DNA from: Tupaia tana
Lineage: Eukaryota > Chordata > Mammalia > Scandentia > Tupaiidae
Length of the DNA stretch: 64,000 nt
Assembly (NCBI GenBank): GCA_026018925.1
Contig: JAKSZU010000002.1
Coordinates: 54,961,837 to 55,025,836, forward strand
Direction: 5' to 3'
Shown here: positions 54,261 to 64,000 of the stretch, piece after piece
Numbering within the stretch: position 1 is the first letter of the stretch
How the letters are laid out: each line of letters begins with the position of its first letter
Program-made: the position numbers and the translations under genes
The notes under the pieces: generated by a model
Database searches by the model: none
Told to the model about the DNA's origin: nothing
What the model saw: only the letters and a program-made list of their open reading frames with translations

Positions 54261-54546
54261 TTCTTTTATCTGTTTTTTTTTTTTTTTCTTTTTTGGGAGA
54301 GGTTTTTGCTATAGGGCACGTGCGCTCACCAGACAGACAGAGAGAGACAGAGAGACAGAAAGCAAAAAATCACCCCGCAGTGGGGATGGCCACGCCGCAA
54401 TCCCTTCTCCTCCATTCTCCTCTCGGGATCTTGGGCACGCACTCACACGCGCCCGGCGTGAGTTTAAGCCACCAGGTCCGGGACTGGAACCGCGGTCGAC
54501 TACGTGGGAGTCCAGTGACATAGCCATTACTCTAACTGCTGGTCCC
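54261..54546 (-). repeat. SINE-A, long form, young, 17-bp exact TSD
   Basis: CpG-rich copy with gaaccgcggtcgactacg in the head. TSD aagtagagcataatctt at 54244-54260 and 54547-54563. Extra sequence (ttcttttatctg) lies between the left TSD and the T run. Confidence 0.95.
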
Positions 54547-54879
54547 AAGTAGAGCATAATCTTCAAACATCCTTTAGTTGTAAATGACAAAAATGCATCT
54601 CAAATACCTTAGGAAGAAAGGCATAATTGCAGGAAGAGTAGCCATACAGTAACGCCTACTTCAAGCAGATGATAGAATATAAAAACATGGCAGTTCCAAT
54701 AAGAATCACATAAAACTGTTGGATAGAAGCAAGATGAGAAATAGTCCCAGAAGAGCGTGGTGCTGAAAAGATAGTGTCATAGATGCTGACTCTGAAAGGC
54801 CTTAGGAAAAACAAGAAGACCCTAGAGATCTGGGAAAATGGAGATAAACGAAAATACAAAGGGGAGAATTGAGTATTTT

Positions 54880-55500
54880 AGATCGTTTGGGATGCTATAA
54901 CAAAATAGTATAAACTAGGTAGCTTATAAACAACAGAAATTTATTTCTCTTAGTTGTGGAGGCTGAGAAGTTCAAGGTCCAGGTACTGGTAGATTCAGTT
55001 TCTGGTTGGGGTCCATTTCCTGATTCATAAATAGTGCCTTCACTTTCTGTCCTCTCATGGCAAGTGGGGCAAATAAGCACACTAGGGCCTTTTTAAAATA
55101 AGAGTTCTAATCTCTTTCATGAGAACTCTGCTTTCATGACTTAATTACCTCCTGAAAGGTCCCACCTTCTAATATCATCACCTTGGGACTTAGGATTTCT
55201 TCTTTTGTGTTTTTTATTTAGAGATTTTTGCTATAGGTCTCACATACTCTCCAGAGAGACAGAAAGCAAGAAATCACCCCCCAGGGGGATGTCTATGCAG
55301 TAAACTCTTCTCCATTGTCTTCTCAGGATTTGCGGCATGCATGTATATGTGCCCAGCATGAAATTTAAGCCATGGGTCTGGGAATTGAACCACATTTGAC
55401 TACATGGGAGTTCAGCAATGTAACCAGTATATCATTTGCTGGTCATGTGACTTAGGATTTCAGCATATAAATTTTAGAGGAAAAAATTCATACCATAACA
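54880..55500 (-). repeat. MLT1/MaLR-type LTR, minus strand, split by a SINE
   Basis: gtttgggatgctataacaaa, ggtagcttataaacaacaga, aatttatttctcttagttgt, gattcagtttctggttgggg, cttaattacctcctgaaagg, atatcatcaccttgggactt and, after the SINE, ggatttcagcatataaattt and aattcataccataaca. Complement of the MLT1-class LTR order, about 370 bp without the SINE. Confidence 0.78.
55200..55448 (-). repeat. SINE-A, long form, inside MaLR LTR
   Basis: ttttgctataggtctcacat, GA run, core and head ending cagtatatcatttgctggtc. Exact 13-bp TSD gacttaggatttc at 55187-55199 and 55449-55461. Confidence 0.92.
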
Positions 55501-56625
55501 ATGAGAATGCCAAGAACCTGTTTCAAAATTTTATATACAGTCAACCTATAACATGAAATAACCCATTTATGCAAATATAAATGAACAAAGTGAATTCTAT
55601 ATGTTGATTATAGTGAAATGCCCTGAAAATATAGACCCATGAAAACATTTTTTTTTCTTTTATGTCAAAGAGTTTAAAAACTCTTTCAGCATGCAGGGAA
55701 GGAAAAAAATAATCACAGTATAGTATTAAAATGTTTTTTTAATAATGGAAATCTTAGTTTGCTATGGGTGTTTCATTATTCTTCTCTAATTTCCCCCAAG
55801 AAAACTGAATAAAGGTATTTGATAGCCTGAAGGATGAAAAAAGGCTTAGAAAATGAGAAATGAAGATAGTACTAAGCAGAGAATGCATACTGTGCAAAGC
55901 CTCAGAGGAAAGTATAATTTGGGAACAATAAGTAGATCTACGTCAGAGAAAGATCAGAGAGGGACATCAATTGAAAAAGGACTTACCACTACTCGGGTTA
56001 AGCATGTTATATATATACTTAAGAAAATAGTAAATTCTGGAGAAATTTTAAAGCTGGAAAATTCTTATTTATTTACTCATTTACATTTTTTTTTCTGACT
56101 GCAATGTGGCAAAAAGATTGTGTGTGAAGAGGTATAAAGGAGACGGGAACTCCTTAGGAGACTCTTTTATGCCTTTTAATGATAACCTTTAGTAAACAAT
56201 AATAAGACCTTGAAGCAATAAATATTGATTAGTGAGCCAGTAGGTAAAGTACTTTAATTGTCAAGAATTAATGTAATTATTGACTTGGAAAATTGGATAC
56301 AAAGCACTTGATGTTGCCAGTACCAAGATAAGTGAGATAAGAAGGAAAATAGGTTTTCAAAGAAAATGTGAGAAAACAATCAGGATATAAAGTTGGGGAT
56401 AGTTCTAAGCTAATCAGGTGGTAAATCTGAGCTCTGATAATGGGCTGGGGACAGCTGATCCAGCATGAGGGAAGGTAGGTGATCTGCTCATCTTGTGGTC
56501 TGACATTTCTTCCTGCCAATAGCTTCAGAGCCTTTATTTCGCTAACCCTTTCTTCTCGTCTTCATTCCCTCCTTACCTCCATTCTTTCATTCTCTTTCTC
56601 TGTCTATTTTTATAGCTCTTTCTAT
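55501..56625. other. AT-rich non-coding sequence
   Basis: Nothing recognised; scattered short open frames without domains. Confidence 0.4.
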
Positions 56626-56895
56626 TTTTTTTTTTTTTTGAGAAAGAGATTTTTGCCATAGGGTGCTATATTTGCTCACCTGAGACACACACACACACAG
56701 AAACAGAAAATGAGAAATCACCCTCCAGGGGGGATGGCCAAGCTGCAATCCCTTCTCCTCCATTCTCCTCTCAGGATTTTGGACACACATGCACATGTAC
56801 CCAGCGTAAATTCAAGCCGCCGGGTCCAGGACTCAAACCACAGCTGACTACATGGGAGTCCAGCGACATAACCATTGCACCATCTGTTGGTCCCT
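56626..56895 (-). repeat. SINE-A, long form
   Basis: agagatttttgccatagggt, core cattctcctctcaggatttt and head ending cattgcaccatctgttggtc. CT/GA run partly replaced by (CA)n at 56686-56698. A CT-rich repeat (56896-56940) follows. Confidence 0.88.
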
Positions 56896-57059
56896 CCCTT
56901 TCCATCTCTCTTTCTCTCCCTCTCTCTTTCTCTCTCTCTCATCTACCACCTTTTTATTTTTATCAAAGTATTGACATATGTTAATCTCATTCATCTTCAT
57001 TGATCATTTGTTGGTCTCTAGTTACTCCTTGACCTTTTTCTTCGTAGAGTCAAGCTTTG

Positions 57060-57300
57060 CAAGAATACCTGCTTTCTCCATTGCCTCAATTTACATTCCC
57101 TCTGTTTCCCTTCAGTAGATTTTTCCAAGATCACCAAAAACCACCCAATTTTCAATTCTAATTTGCTTGACCTTTCAGCAGATTTTAGCCCTGTTGATCA
57201 CATCCTGTTTCTAGAAATGTTCTCTCTGCCTTTTCCCAGCTATGGCTCCTAATTTTCCTACTTACTTATCTTGGCTATTCTCTTTTTCTGTGGATTTTCT
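57060..57300 (+). repeat. L2 fragment (ORF2 region)
   Basis: tgcttgacctttcagcagat, tttagccctgttgatcacat and cctgtttctagaaatgttct match the L2 coding stretch (cttgacctttcagcagcatt, gttgatcactcc). Decayed, no frame. Confidence 0.6.
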
Positions 57301-57539
57301 TCCTTAATCCAACCATGAAATATTGGATTTTCCCCTAATATTCTATTTGGCAAATGTTCTCAATATACAGATAGTCCCTCTGTGAGCTTAATAGTGCCCT
57401 TGGCTTATACCACCACACTCCTGATAATGAACTATAAATCTATTGGTTCAGTGGAGACCTGCCTTCTCATCAGACAATGAGGCACAGGAACCACTCTCTT
57501 CCAAGGGACCAGATGATTGCAAAGAATCTCCAACTTTTC

Positions 57540-58340
57540 AGCCCAACATAAAAAAAAAAATGACTTAGTTTCCTACACTTATCAAAATATTTTATTTAAG
57601 TAACATTATCCTCAAGGGGCTTCACTTATATGTCCCTCAGATGCAGAAGATGACCTTCTTTATCCAATGTACATGGACCAAGAATTGGAGGGAAATAGAA
57701 AAGTAGAGACTTTTCAGAAGATCACATGGCTGCTGTGCAGCATAGGCAACAGGTGCTCTTGCATGACGAGATGCCACCAGAGGTACCCACACTTTCCGGC
57801 TCCTGACAGAGCCACAGTAAAGCAGGTAACAGTCTGAATGACTGCAGAGCGAGGAAGAAGTAGTGGAGAAGAAAAAGAACTGATGCTGGAAACAGGTACA
57901 TCAAGAAGGTCTTGTGTACATAATGGGTTTAGAGGAGAAAGAGCAGCATGACAGAAAATTCTTGTGCACAGGGGATCAAATGTCCATAGAGGTGTGAATA
58001 GACAGGTGAAGCTAAAGCCAAAGGAAACAGACACAGTGCAGAAGTTGAGCAGAAGACATATCACCAAACTGAGAGAAAAAGTATGAGAACTAGTGTTTCT
58101 GATATTCCATGAGAAGGAGAAAAGTACACGATTTACAATGACTAGAATCAGTAAACAAAGAAGCTGAATACAGTCTATAAAGGCAAATATGTTTATATGA
58201 TGTGATAGAGTGGGATGAGATCAAAGGATTGGACCAAACTGGTGTGTTTTGACCACTGATAACTGGACACCAGGAGTTGATTCTGCTGCTAGCACACCTG
58301 ACTAGTGAGTGAGTGGGAAAACTAAGTGTGTTCACATTTC
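57540..58340. other. Unassigned, less AT-rich segment
   Basis: The minus strand carries a 117-codon open frame (58067-57714), Ser/Leu/Cys-rich with no domain I recognise, and an AATAAA at about 57595. There is no poly(A) or TSD to show a retrocopy. It could be an old LTR or a non-coding exon; I do not call it a gene. Confidence 0.35.
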
Positions 58341-58481
58341 ATAATGTCAGGATATATTGATGTAAAATAAGTTCAGCAAAATGATAAGGTTATAATTAAC
58401 CCTAAACTGCAGAGGGTGTAAATAAAACAGAATAGAATATCTGAGATAAATGAATAAATACGTATAAAAATGAGGACTATT

Positions 58482-58735
58482 TGGACCAGCAGATGTTGTA
58501 ATGGTTATGGCACTGAACTCCCATGTAGGAGTTCCAGACCCAGAATCTTAAAACTCATGCTGAGTGGATGTGCATGTGTGCCCAGAATCCTGAGAGAGGA
58601 ATGGAGGAGAAGGGATTGCAGCATGGCCATAGCTCCTGGGGTTGGGGGGGATGATTTCTAACTTTCCGTCTCTCTGTTTCTCTCTGTACCTACAGACAGC
58701 ACATGCACCCTATGCCAAAAGTCTTAAAAAAAAAA
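58482..58735 (+). repeat. SINE-A, long form, head deletion
   Basis: ggaccagcagatgttgtaat head, but the B-box region is missing (catgtaggagttccagaccc). Core and ccctatgccaaaagtcttaa follow. Flanks tgaggactatttgg and tgaggaatattttgg resemble a TSD. Confidence 0.85.
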
Positions 58736-58789
58736 GTGAGGAATATTTTGGGTAATAAAGTAATAATCCTCCAAGGCAAAAATCTCACT

Positions 58790-59050
58790 GAGACTAGCAG
58801 TTGACATAATGGCTATATCACTGGATTCCCATGGACCTGGTGGGTTAAACTCACTCCAAGCGCGTGTGCATGCATGCCCATGATTCCAAGAGGAGAATGG
58901 AGAAGAAGGAATTGCTGTGTGGCCATTCCCCCAGGGAGTGATTTCTTGCTTTCTGTCTCTCTGTCTCTGTCTGTCTTTCTGGTGAGCGCATGAGCCCTGT
59001 AGCAAAAACCTCTCCAAAATAATGATAATAATAATAATAACCTCTCAAAA
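58790..59050 (+). repeat. SINE-A, long form, lacking B box
   Basis: gagactagcagttgacataa head; the segment after cactggattcccatgg jumps to acctggtgggttaaactc, deleting the B box. Exact 12-bp TSD aaaaatctcact at 58778-58789 and 59051-59062. The deletion would disable Pol III transcription. Confidence 0.9.
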
Positions 59051-59155
59051 AAAAATCTCACTTGGCATTTTGTATGAGCAGCAGAGACCTAATATATTGC
59101 CAATATTTTGATCAGGATTTTGTAGGGGGCCAAACTGAATAGTCAGAGTTGTTAT

Positions 59156-59287
59156 AAGAGGTCTTCAAAATATTCATGGAAAATGTGTATTGTGAAAAAC
59201 TGTGTGTGGATTTCAAAACAATTTTTACACCAAAATATAATTATATTTTAATTCCATTTTCCACTAACTTTTTAAGTCTTCTTGTGT
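59156..59287. mobile_element. Mariner-type MITE, second copy
   Basis: gtcttcaaaatattcatgga, aaatgtgtattgtgaaaaac, gtggatttcaaaaca, caccaaaatataattatatt and ccactaactttttaagtctt align end to end by eye with the copy at 36368-36484. Inverted termini are recognisable. Confidence 0.68.
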
Positions 59288-59467
59288 TTTAAAAAAGTAG
59301 ATGATGGCACTAGTTATGGTTTGGGTATAAATATGGGGCCAACTAAATAAACCAATATGAGCTAAATAAAGTTTCTTCAAGATCAAGTAGAGAAGTTATA
59401 GTATAACCATATAACTGAGAGGGTGTCTTTTGATATACCCAATAATTATTAAACTTTAAAATGTTGG

Positions 59468-59719
59468 TTCATGGCCTGTTGTAGCATGGTGATTAAGGCA
59501 GCTAGATCCTACATGGTCAATCTTGTGGTTGGGTTTCTGGACCCAGTAACTTGAAAAACGGGTCTGGCACATGTGGGTATGTGCCTAAGATTCTGAAAGG
59601 AGGAATAAATGGAGAATTGTGATGTGACCATCTCCCATGGGAGATTTCTCACTTTTCTTTCGTCTCTCTGTCTCTGTCTCTCTGTAATGAGTGCTCACAC
59701 TGTCTAGTAAAATCCGAAT
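59468..59719 (+). repeat. SINE-A, long form, old
   Basis: ggcctgttgtagcatggtga head, gttgggtttctggaccc, core tctgaaaggaggaataaatg and CT-rich run; a (CA)n repeat replaces the tail. Confidence 0.75.
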
Positions 59720-59767
<48 letters not shown>

Positions 59768-59770
59768 TTA
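59720..59770. repeat. (CA)n microsatellite
   Basis: About 20 CA units followed by tatata, at the 3' end of the SINE. Confidence 0.93.
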
Positions 59771-60712
59771 TGTATGCCTCACCGAATGCAATACATGTAT
59801 GGGGTAAGGCAAGGAAGGCAGGAGTCTGAGATCAGAAAGGAAAAGGAAGGAGAATGATGATAGCACATGGTTAGGGCTGGGAAATTTATTTAAAAGGTTT
59901 TGTAACGGGACTATAGGTTGTGGACGATTCCATCCAGCCTGAGTCCAACTGTCCCAACCATTGGGGTAAAGTCATTATCAGGGATGACTCCAGGTGTGGT
60001 ACCAATGTCATGACAGCTACATACTCCTGCAAGGCTGAGGTCAAGATGGGTTAGAGGGGTAAGTCTATCTGTGGAGGCGAGGTCATCAATTTAGCTCCAT
60101 ACCTGTGTGTCTGGAGAAGGTTGAATGTGGCTAAAATCTTGCCTACAAATAGTGTGTACCATGACAGAGCTTTCATGGTGCTCCCACAAGTATCCACATA
60201 GGAATGTTATCGTGGCCTTTTGGGGCCAGCAGGTGGCATAGGGGTTAAGGTGTGGACTCCCACATGGCTGATTGTGGTCACTATGATCTGGTTGCTTGCT
60301 TTCTCACTTTCTCTCTTTTTCTCTCTGGTGAGCACACATGTCCTATAGCACACTTAATAATAATAAATAAAATAAAATAATTAAAGAACTTTTTAAAAAA
60401 GAGTTTACCATGTCCTTTCAGTGGGATAATCTAATGAGGGATTCACGAGGAGGACAGGGCAGTTATAAGCAGGTCTGGGCTGGATTAAGTGAGGGAGAGT
60501 ATAAGGTGAGCCTTTATATGTGCTAAGGGTTAGAACTGGAGGAAAGTGTCAGAACTCTGGACTGGGGGCAGTAAGGTTTGAATTTCTTGCTGGTGCAAGA
60601 TGTGCATATAAGCTTTCTCATTAGCTGGGCCAAATGGTGTAGCAAAAGGAGGTGGGTGAGACTTGAAAGCTGTCAGGAATAAAACATCACAAAAGAAACA
60701 AGACTGTATGTT
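59771..60712. other. Unassigned, less AT-rich segment split by a SINE
   Basis: Regions 59771-60220 and 60397-60700 are moderately GC-richer with no convincing open frame. They could be halves of one old LTR; I could not match it. Confidence 0.35.
60221..60396 (+). repeat. SINE-A, mosaic of short and long forms
   Basis: ggggccagcaggtggcatag head and ctggttgcttgctttctcac junction are of the short form, yet it also has gtgagcacacatgtcctata of the long form and then an AATAATAAATAAAATAAA tail of the short form. It may be an intermediate or recombinant. Confidence 0.85.
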
Positions 60713-61105
60713 TTATTATTATTTTTTATTTTATAAACCTTATTACTTACATTTAATCACCATATATCTTTACAGTGTATAAAACATACTTTTTCCAGCA
60801 CAAATCAATGCATATCAGTCAAGACAAGAACATATTCTATACATTATCATGAGCAAATAACTTTTCATTTTTGTGTCAATTAAATGTATTTTTTCCTCTA
60901 TTTTCCTCTCTCTCCCTATTACCCACCCCCATTACTCCACTCTCTTTTGCTATCTCTATTATCCACAGTTGCCTTTCCTGCAATTAAACCTTCTATTTTT
61001 CAGTTTCAGCTATAGAGTACACACATTCAATGTATATGAGTAGGGACATATAAAGTCTATCTTTCATAGTCTGACTCTTTGTGAGACATAGTCTTTCTAT
61101 TATTG
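60713..61105 (-). repeat. L1 3'-UTR fragment of the same type as the HAL1-like element
   Basis: Minus strand: agtcagactatgaaagatag, then a polypurine tract (taatagggagagagaggaaa), ttgctcatgataatgtatag, gatatgcattgatttgtgct, gttttatacactgtaaagat and an AAATAAAA end. It aligns by eye with both 3' units at 29238-30248, showing that these come from an L1 3' UTR of this genome. Confidence 0.65.
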
Positions 61106-61123
61106 TAATGATGTTTAAAGGAC

Positions 61124-61354
61124 TTTTTTTTTTTTTAGAGAGAGAAATTTTTCCTATAGAGCACATGTGTTCGTCAGAGAGACAGAGAGAAAGTGAGAAA
61201 TCACCCCTCCAAGGGGATCTCCATGCCACAATCTTTTCCTGGGATTTTGGGCATGCATGCGCACATGCCCAGCATAAGTTTAAGGCTCTAACTAGAAGCG
61301 TGGTCCACTATGTAGGAGTCTAGTGATGTAACCATTATGTCATCTGCTGATCCC
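61124..61354 (-). repeat. SINE-A, long form, core deletion
   Basis: tttttcctatagagcacatg, GA run, shortened core (caatcttttcctgggatttt lacks the ctcctccattctcc part) and head ending cattatgtcatctgctgatc. Confidence 0.82.
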
Positions 61355-61356
61355 AG

Positions 61357-62019
61357 AATTTTTTTTCATATGCAAATTTTTCCAGATTAATTCCTAATTT
61401 CAAGTAGCATTTTTAAAATTGCAATCTGTAATGACAGTGGACCTATAACATAATGTAATAAAACAGGATTTTTTTGGTAATTAACTGTAGTAATAGACTA
61501 ATAGAAAAATTAAAAATGCAAGGAAATTGAAACAGCTAAAAACTTAGTGAATTTGAATGTACATAGAATAATATATTAAATCTTATCTTCTGAAGTGACT
61601 TTCAACATAAGGACTAAAGATTTGGAGAAATCCAGATAGGTGGAGAAATAACCACTATTTTAGCTTTCACAGGAACTATGCTTAAAGCAAACTTTTTAAC
61701 TTTAAAAATAACCAACATTTTTCTCCATTGTTTAAACTCAGATTCTGTCCACCTCTGTTTTTCATTGAAATTGCTGTAAAAACTACGTTTGGTACCATTT
61801 CCACCCAACAGATGCAGGAAATACTGGATATCTTTTAACAAAATCTGTACTGCAGAGATTTCCTTCTGAATTTTGCAGACTTAAGCAATTCACATGAGCT
61901 AAAACTTAAAACAAAACAAAACAAAAACTTTATTTTCATTTAACTCATGAGTTACAGGGTGAATTTTAAAAGATAAAATAAAATTATATTTTGATAGTTT
62001 TGGAATGCCCAAACAGCTA
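61357..62019. other. AT-rich non-coding sequence
   Basis: Nothing recognised; (AAAAC)n at 61907-61926. Confidence 0.4.
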
Positions 62020-62035
62020 AAGATTTGATATCTTT

Positions 62036-62300
62036 TTTTTTTTTCTTTTTTTAGAGAGGTTTTTGCTATAGGGCGCATGCGCTTGCCAGAAAGACAGAGA
62101 GACAGAGAGAGAAAGCAAGAAATCACCCCTCGGGGGGGATGGTCACGCTGCAATCCCTTCTCCTCCATTCTCCTCTCAGGATCTTGGGCACACACACACG
62201 CACGCCTGGTGTGAGTTTTAAGCCACCGGGTCTGGGACGTGAACTGCGGTCGACTACATGGGAGTCCAGTGACATAGACATTATGCTAACTGCTGGTCCC
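62036..62300 (-). repeat. SINE-A, long form, young, exact TSD
   Basis: tttttgctatagggcgcatg to cattatgctaactgctggtc. Exact 16-bp TSD aagatttgatatcttt at 62020-62035 and 62301-62316. Confidence 0.95.
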
Positions 62301-62316
62301 AAGATTTGATATCTTT

Positions 62317-62816
62317 ATATGCAGACTTTCCCGTTACTCTGTTTTAAATTGAATGTCATTTTGTTGGAAAGTCCATTGGTAATAGGAAAGTACTTCTTTC
62401 TTTAAATATCTAACCACAAACAAAAACATTTTTCATACAGGTACACCAGGTTTAAGAGAGAGTGTTCATAAATAAATTCCTTTCCTATTAACCAAATGTA
62501 CAATTTTGTACATATTTTGCTGAATATATTCATGTCACTATACGTTGGCACTACTGGGTCTGAACACACTTATAAGTGTGCCAACAACTTACTAAACAGG
62601 CCTGATAGCAGAGAATCACTTTCTGGTGCCAACACTGTTAGATCAGTTGTTAAGACACATCAGATTAAGCCAATACTTTGATCTCATTCCATTCTACCAC
62701 ATGTATATAAACATGGTTTGGTAGTTATTTTCAAATACAAACTACATGAAATACGGCATAGACTCTACATTGCTTCAAAACTTGGTAGAATGAATGCTGA
62801 CTCAATATAGAAAAGA
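62317..62816. other. Non-coding sequence
   Basis: Nothing recognised between two young SINE copies. Confidence 0.4.
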
Positions 62817-62829
62817 TAGTTGATTCTCT

Positions 62830-63096
62830 CTTTTTTTTTTTTTGAGAGGTTTTTGCTATAGGGCGCATGTGCTTACCAGACAGACAGACAGAGACAGTGA
62901 GACAGAAAGCGAGAAATCACCCCCCCAGAGGGGATGGCCATGCTGCAATCCCTTCTCCTCCATTCTCCTCTTGGGATCTTGGGCATGCATGCACACGCGC
63001 CAGGCGTGAGTTTTAAGCCACCAGGTCCGGGATGTGAACCACGGTTGACTACATGGGAGTCCAGCGACATAGCCATTACACTAACTGCTGGTCCCG
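62830..63096 (-). repeat. SINE-A, long form, young
   Basis: ttttgctatagggcgcatgt to cattacactaactgctggtc. Flanks agttgattctctctttt and agttgattctctttt form a TSD of about 12-13 bp. Confidence 0.93.
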
Positions 63097-63179
63097 AGTT
63101 GATTCTCTTTTAAAGCAGAGTTTGAACAAGAAGAATTTTCTTGGACAATCCTAAAAAATCCCTGAGTGCTCTCAGTTTT

Positions 63180-63445
63180 TTGTTTGTTTGTTTGTTTGTT
63201 TTGTTTCTGGAGAGGTTTTTGCTATAGGGTGCGTGCACTTGCCAGAAAGACAGAGACAGAAAGCAAGAAATAACCCCCCCAGAGGGGATGGCCACGCCAC
63301 AATCCCTTCTCCTCCATTATCCTCTTGGGACTTAGGGCATGCATGCACACATGCCTTGTGTGAGTTAAAGCCACCGGGTCCAGGACTCCAATCATGGTTG
63401 ACTACATTGGAGTCCAGTGATGTAGCCATATGCCATCTGTTAGTC
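63180..63445 (-). repeat. SINE-A, long form, with (TTTG)n tail
   Basis: (TTTG)n at 63180-63205, then ggagaggtttttgctatagg, core and head. A (TTTA)n stretch follows at 63450-63470; flanks ctctcagttttt and atctcagtttta suggest the TSD spans this extra piece as well. Confidence 0.88.
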
Positions 63446-63589
63446 TCATTTTTATTTATTTATTTATTTTGGAGAGATCTCAGTTTTAATGTAAAAATAA
63501 ATCTGAGTTTAAATTTATACTTAGAAAATCCACAAACATAAATGCAGTTAAGTAGATTTAGTATCTTTTTGTTTATATTTACCTTTCCC

Positions 63590-63700
63590 TTAATCCAAAA
63601 AAAAACCAAAAAACAAAAAAAAACGCACACACACTAAAAACAAAAAAGAGAAATGAAGGAAGAAAAGAGAAAAGGAAAGAAGAAAAGAAGGGAGAAAAAA
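63590..63700. repeat. A-rich / GAAA-rich simple sequence
   Basis: A runs with interspersed C, then purine-only gaaagaagaaaagaaggg blocks. Confidence 0.85.
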
Positions 63701-64000
63701 ATCAAATGACAGATCATGCATTCTTCAGCATGGACAAGTAATACAAGAAAAGTAGCCTCCAAGCATTTTATTGGTCAGTGCAAAAAGTCCAATATAATCA
63801 CTTACATGAGTCACAAATTACATAAAACAAGATAGTCAAATAACTCAAAAATGTCTGTACTGGATTCTCCTGGATGTACCCTCTGCAAGTCCATCCTGGA
63901 GTTCTGTTGGCTATTATTGATGAAATCTCTGGGCATCCAAATTGCATTCCCGTGCAGTGAAAAAGATCTATTCCATACACAGATCTGGTTCCCTTAACCA
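63701..64000. other. Non-coding sequence at window end
   Basis: Nothing recognised; short open frames without domains. Confidence 0.4.

Noticed and set aside
57714-58067. 117-codon minus-strand open frame as a possible membrane protein gene
   Set aside because: Low-complexity Leu/Ser/Cys composition, no domain, no splice or promoter context, no homologue recognised. Kept only as an unassigned segment.
59720-59770. Short direct repeats considered as a CRISPR array
   Set aside because: Dinucleotide microsatellite without spacers; CRISPR does not occur in a mammalian nuclear genome.
59771-60712. Considered as an endogenous retrovirus LTR with internal region
   Set aside because: No TG...CA ends, primer-binding site or gag/pol-like frame could be supported.

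Overview
This looks like an AT-rich, gene-free stretch of a placental (eutherian) mammal nuclear genome, either intergenic or deep intronic. I see no cellular protein-coding exon, rRNA, tRNA gene or CRISPR array. The eutherian call rests on decayed MIR, L2, old L1 (L1M-type), MLT1/MaLR-type LTR, hAT and mariner pieces. Almost every open frame here is a by-product of a SINE or L1 fragment.

The main component is a lineage-specific tRNA-derived SINE with about 56 copies on both strands, roughly a fifth of the window. I call it SINE-A because I cannot name it. Its long form (about 245-265 bp) has a tRNA-like head with A box TAGCGTAATGG and B box GGTTCGAGTCC, a middle module containing GGAGAATGGAGGAGAAGGG, a CT-rich stretch, CCCTATAGCAAAAACCTCTC and an A tail. 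A short form (about 160-220 bp) lacks the middle module and ends in AT-rich AAATAAA-type sequence. Several long copies are CpG-rich, match each other closely and have exact 12-18 bp target-site duplications (TSDs), so the family was active recently. At least three copies of a second tRNA-like family (SINE-B), one more tRNA-like element at 10361, and a few older 7SL-derived or tRNA/7SL composite elements are also present. 7SL-derived SINEs point to Euarchontoglires, and a tRNA-plus-7SL composite would fit a tree shrew. That taxon is a low-confidence inference.

The most interesting object lies at 29238-31631 on the minus strand. It is a 2.39-kb L1-derived retrotransposon with a 5' leader, one intact 333-codon L1 ORF1, no ORF2, and a 3' end made of two diverged L1 3'-UTR units in tandem. 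It ends in poly(A) and sits inside an exact 16-bp TSD. This is the layout of a half-L1 (HAL1) element, apparently young.

Region by region: 1-2.4 kb is quiet; 2.4-19.8 kb is a dense SINE field with an MLT1-type LTR, a second LTR-like repeat and a recent 77-bp-period tandem duplication; 19.8-22 kb is mostly repeat-free; 22.0-23.4 kb holds an LTR-like repeat split by an unidentified processed retrocopy, then L2; 23.4-29.2 kb is mixed; 29.2-31.6 kb is the HAL1-like element; 33-36.6 kb is old L1 and L2 broken by SINEs and a mariner MITE; 38.7-40.1 and 44.3-45.7 kb are mostly repeat-free; 41-44 and 45.7-51 kb are old L1 pieces in both orientations with nested SINEs; 51-64 kb has a hAT element, MIRs, MaLR and L2 pieces, a younger L1 3' end at 60.7 kb and more SINE-A.

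Functionally the parts relate as parasite and host machinery. The SINEs and the retrocopy carry L1-type hallmarks (A tails, TSDs), so they were mobilised by an L1 reverse transcriptase. The HAL1-like element encodes only the RNA-binding ORF1 protein and would also need ORF2 protein from elsewhere. All family assignments come from remembered consensus patterns and visual alignment, not from database searches.
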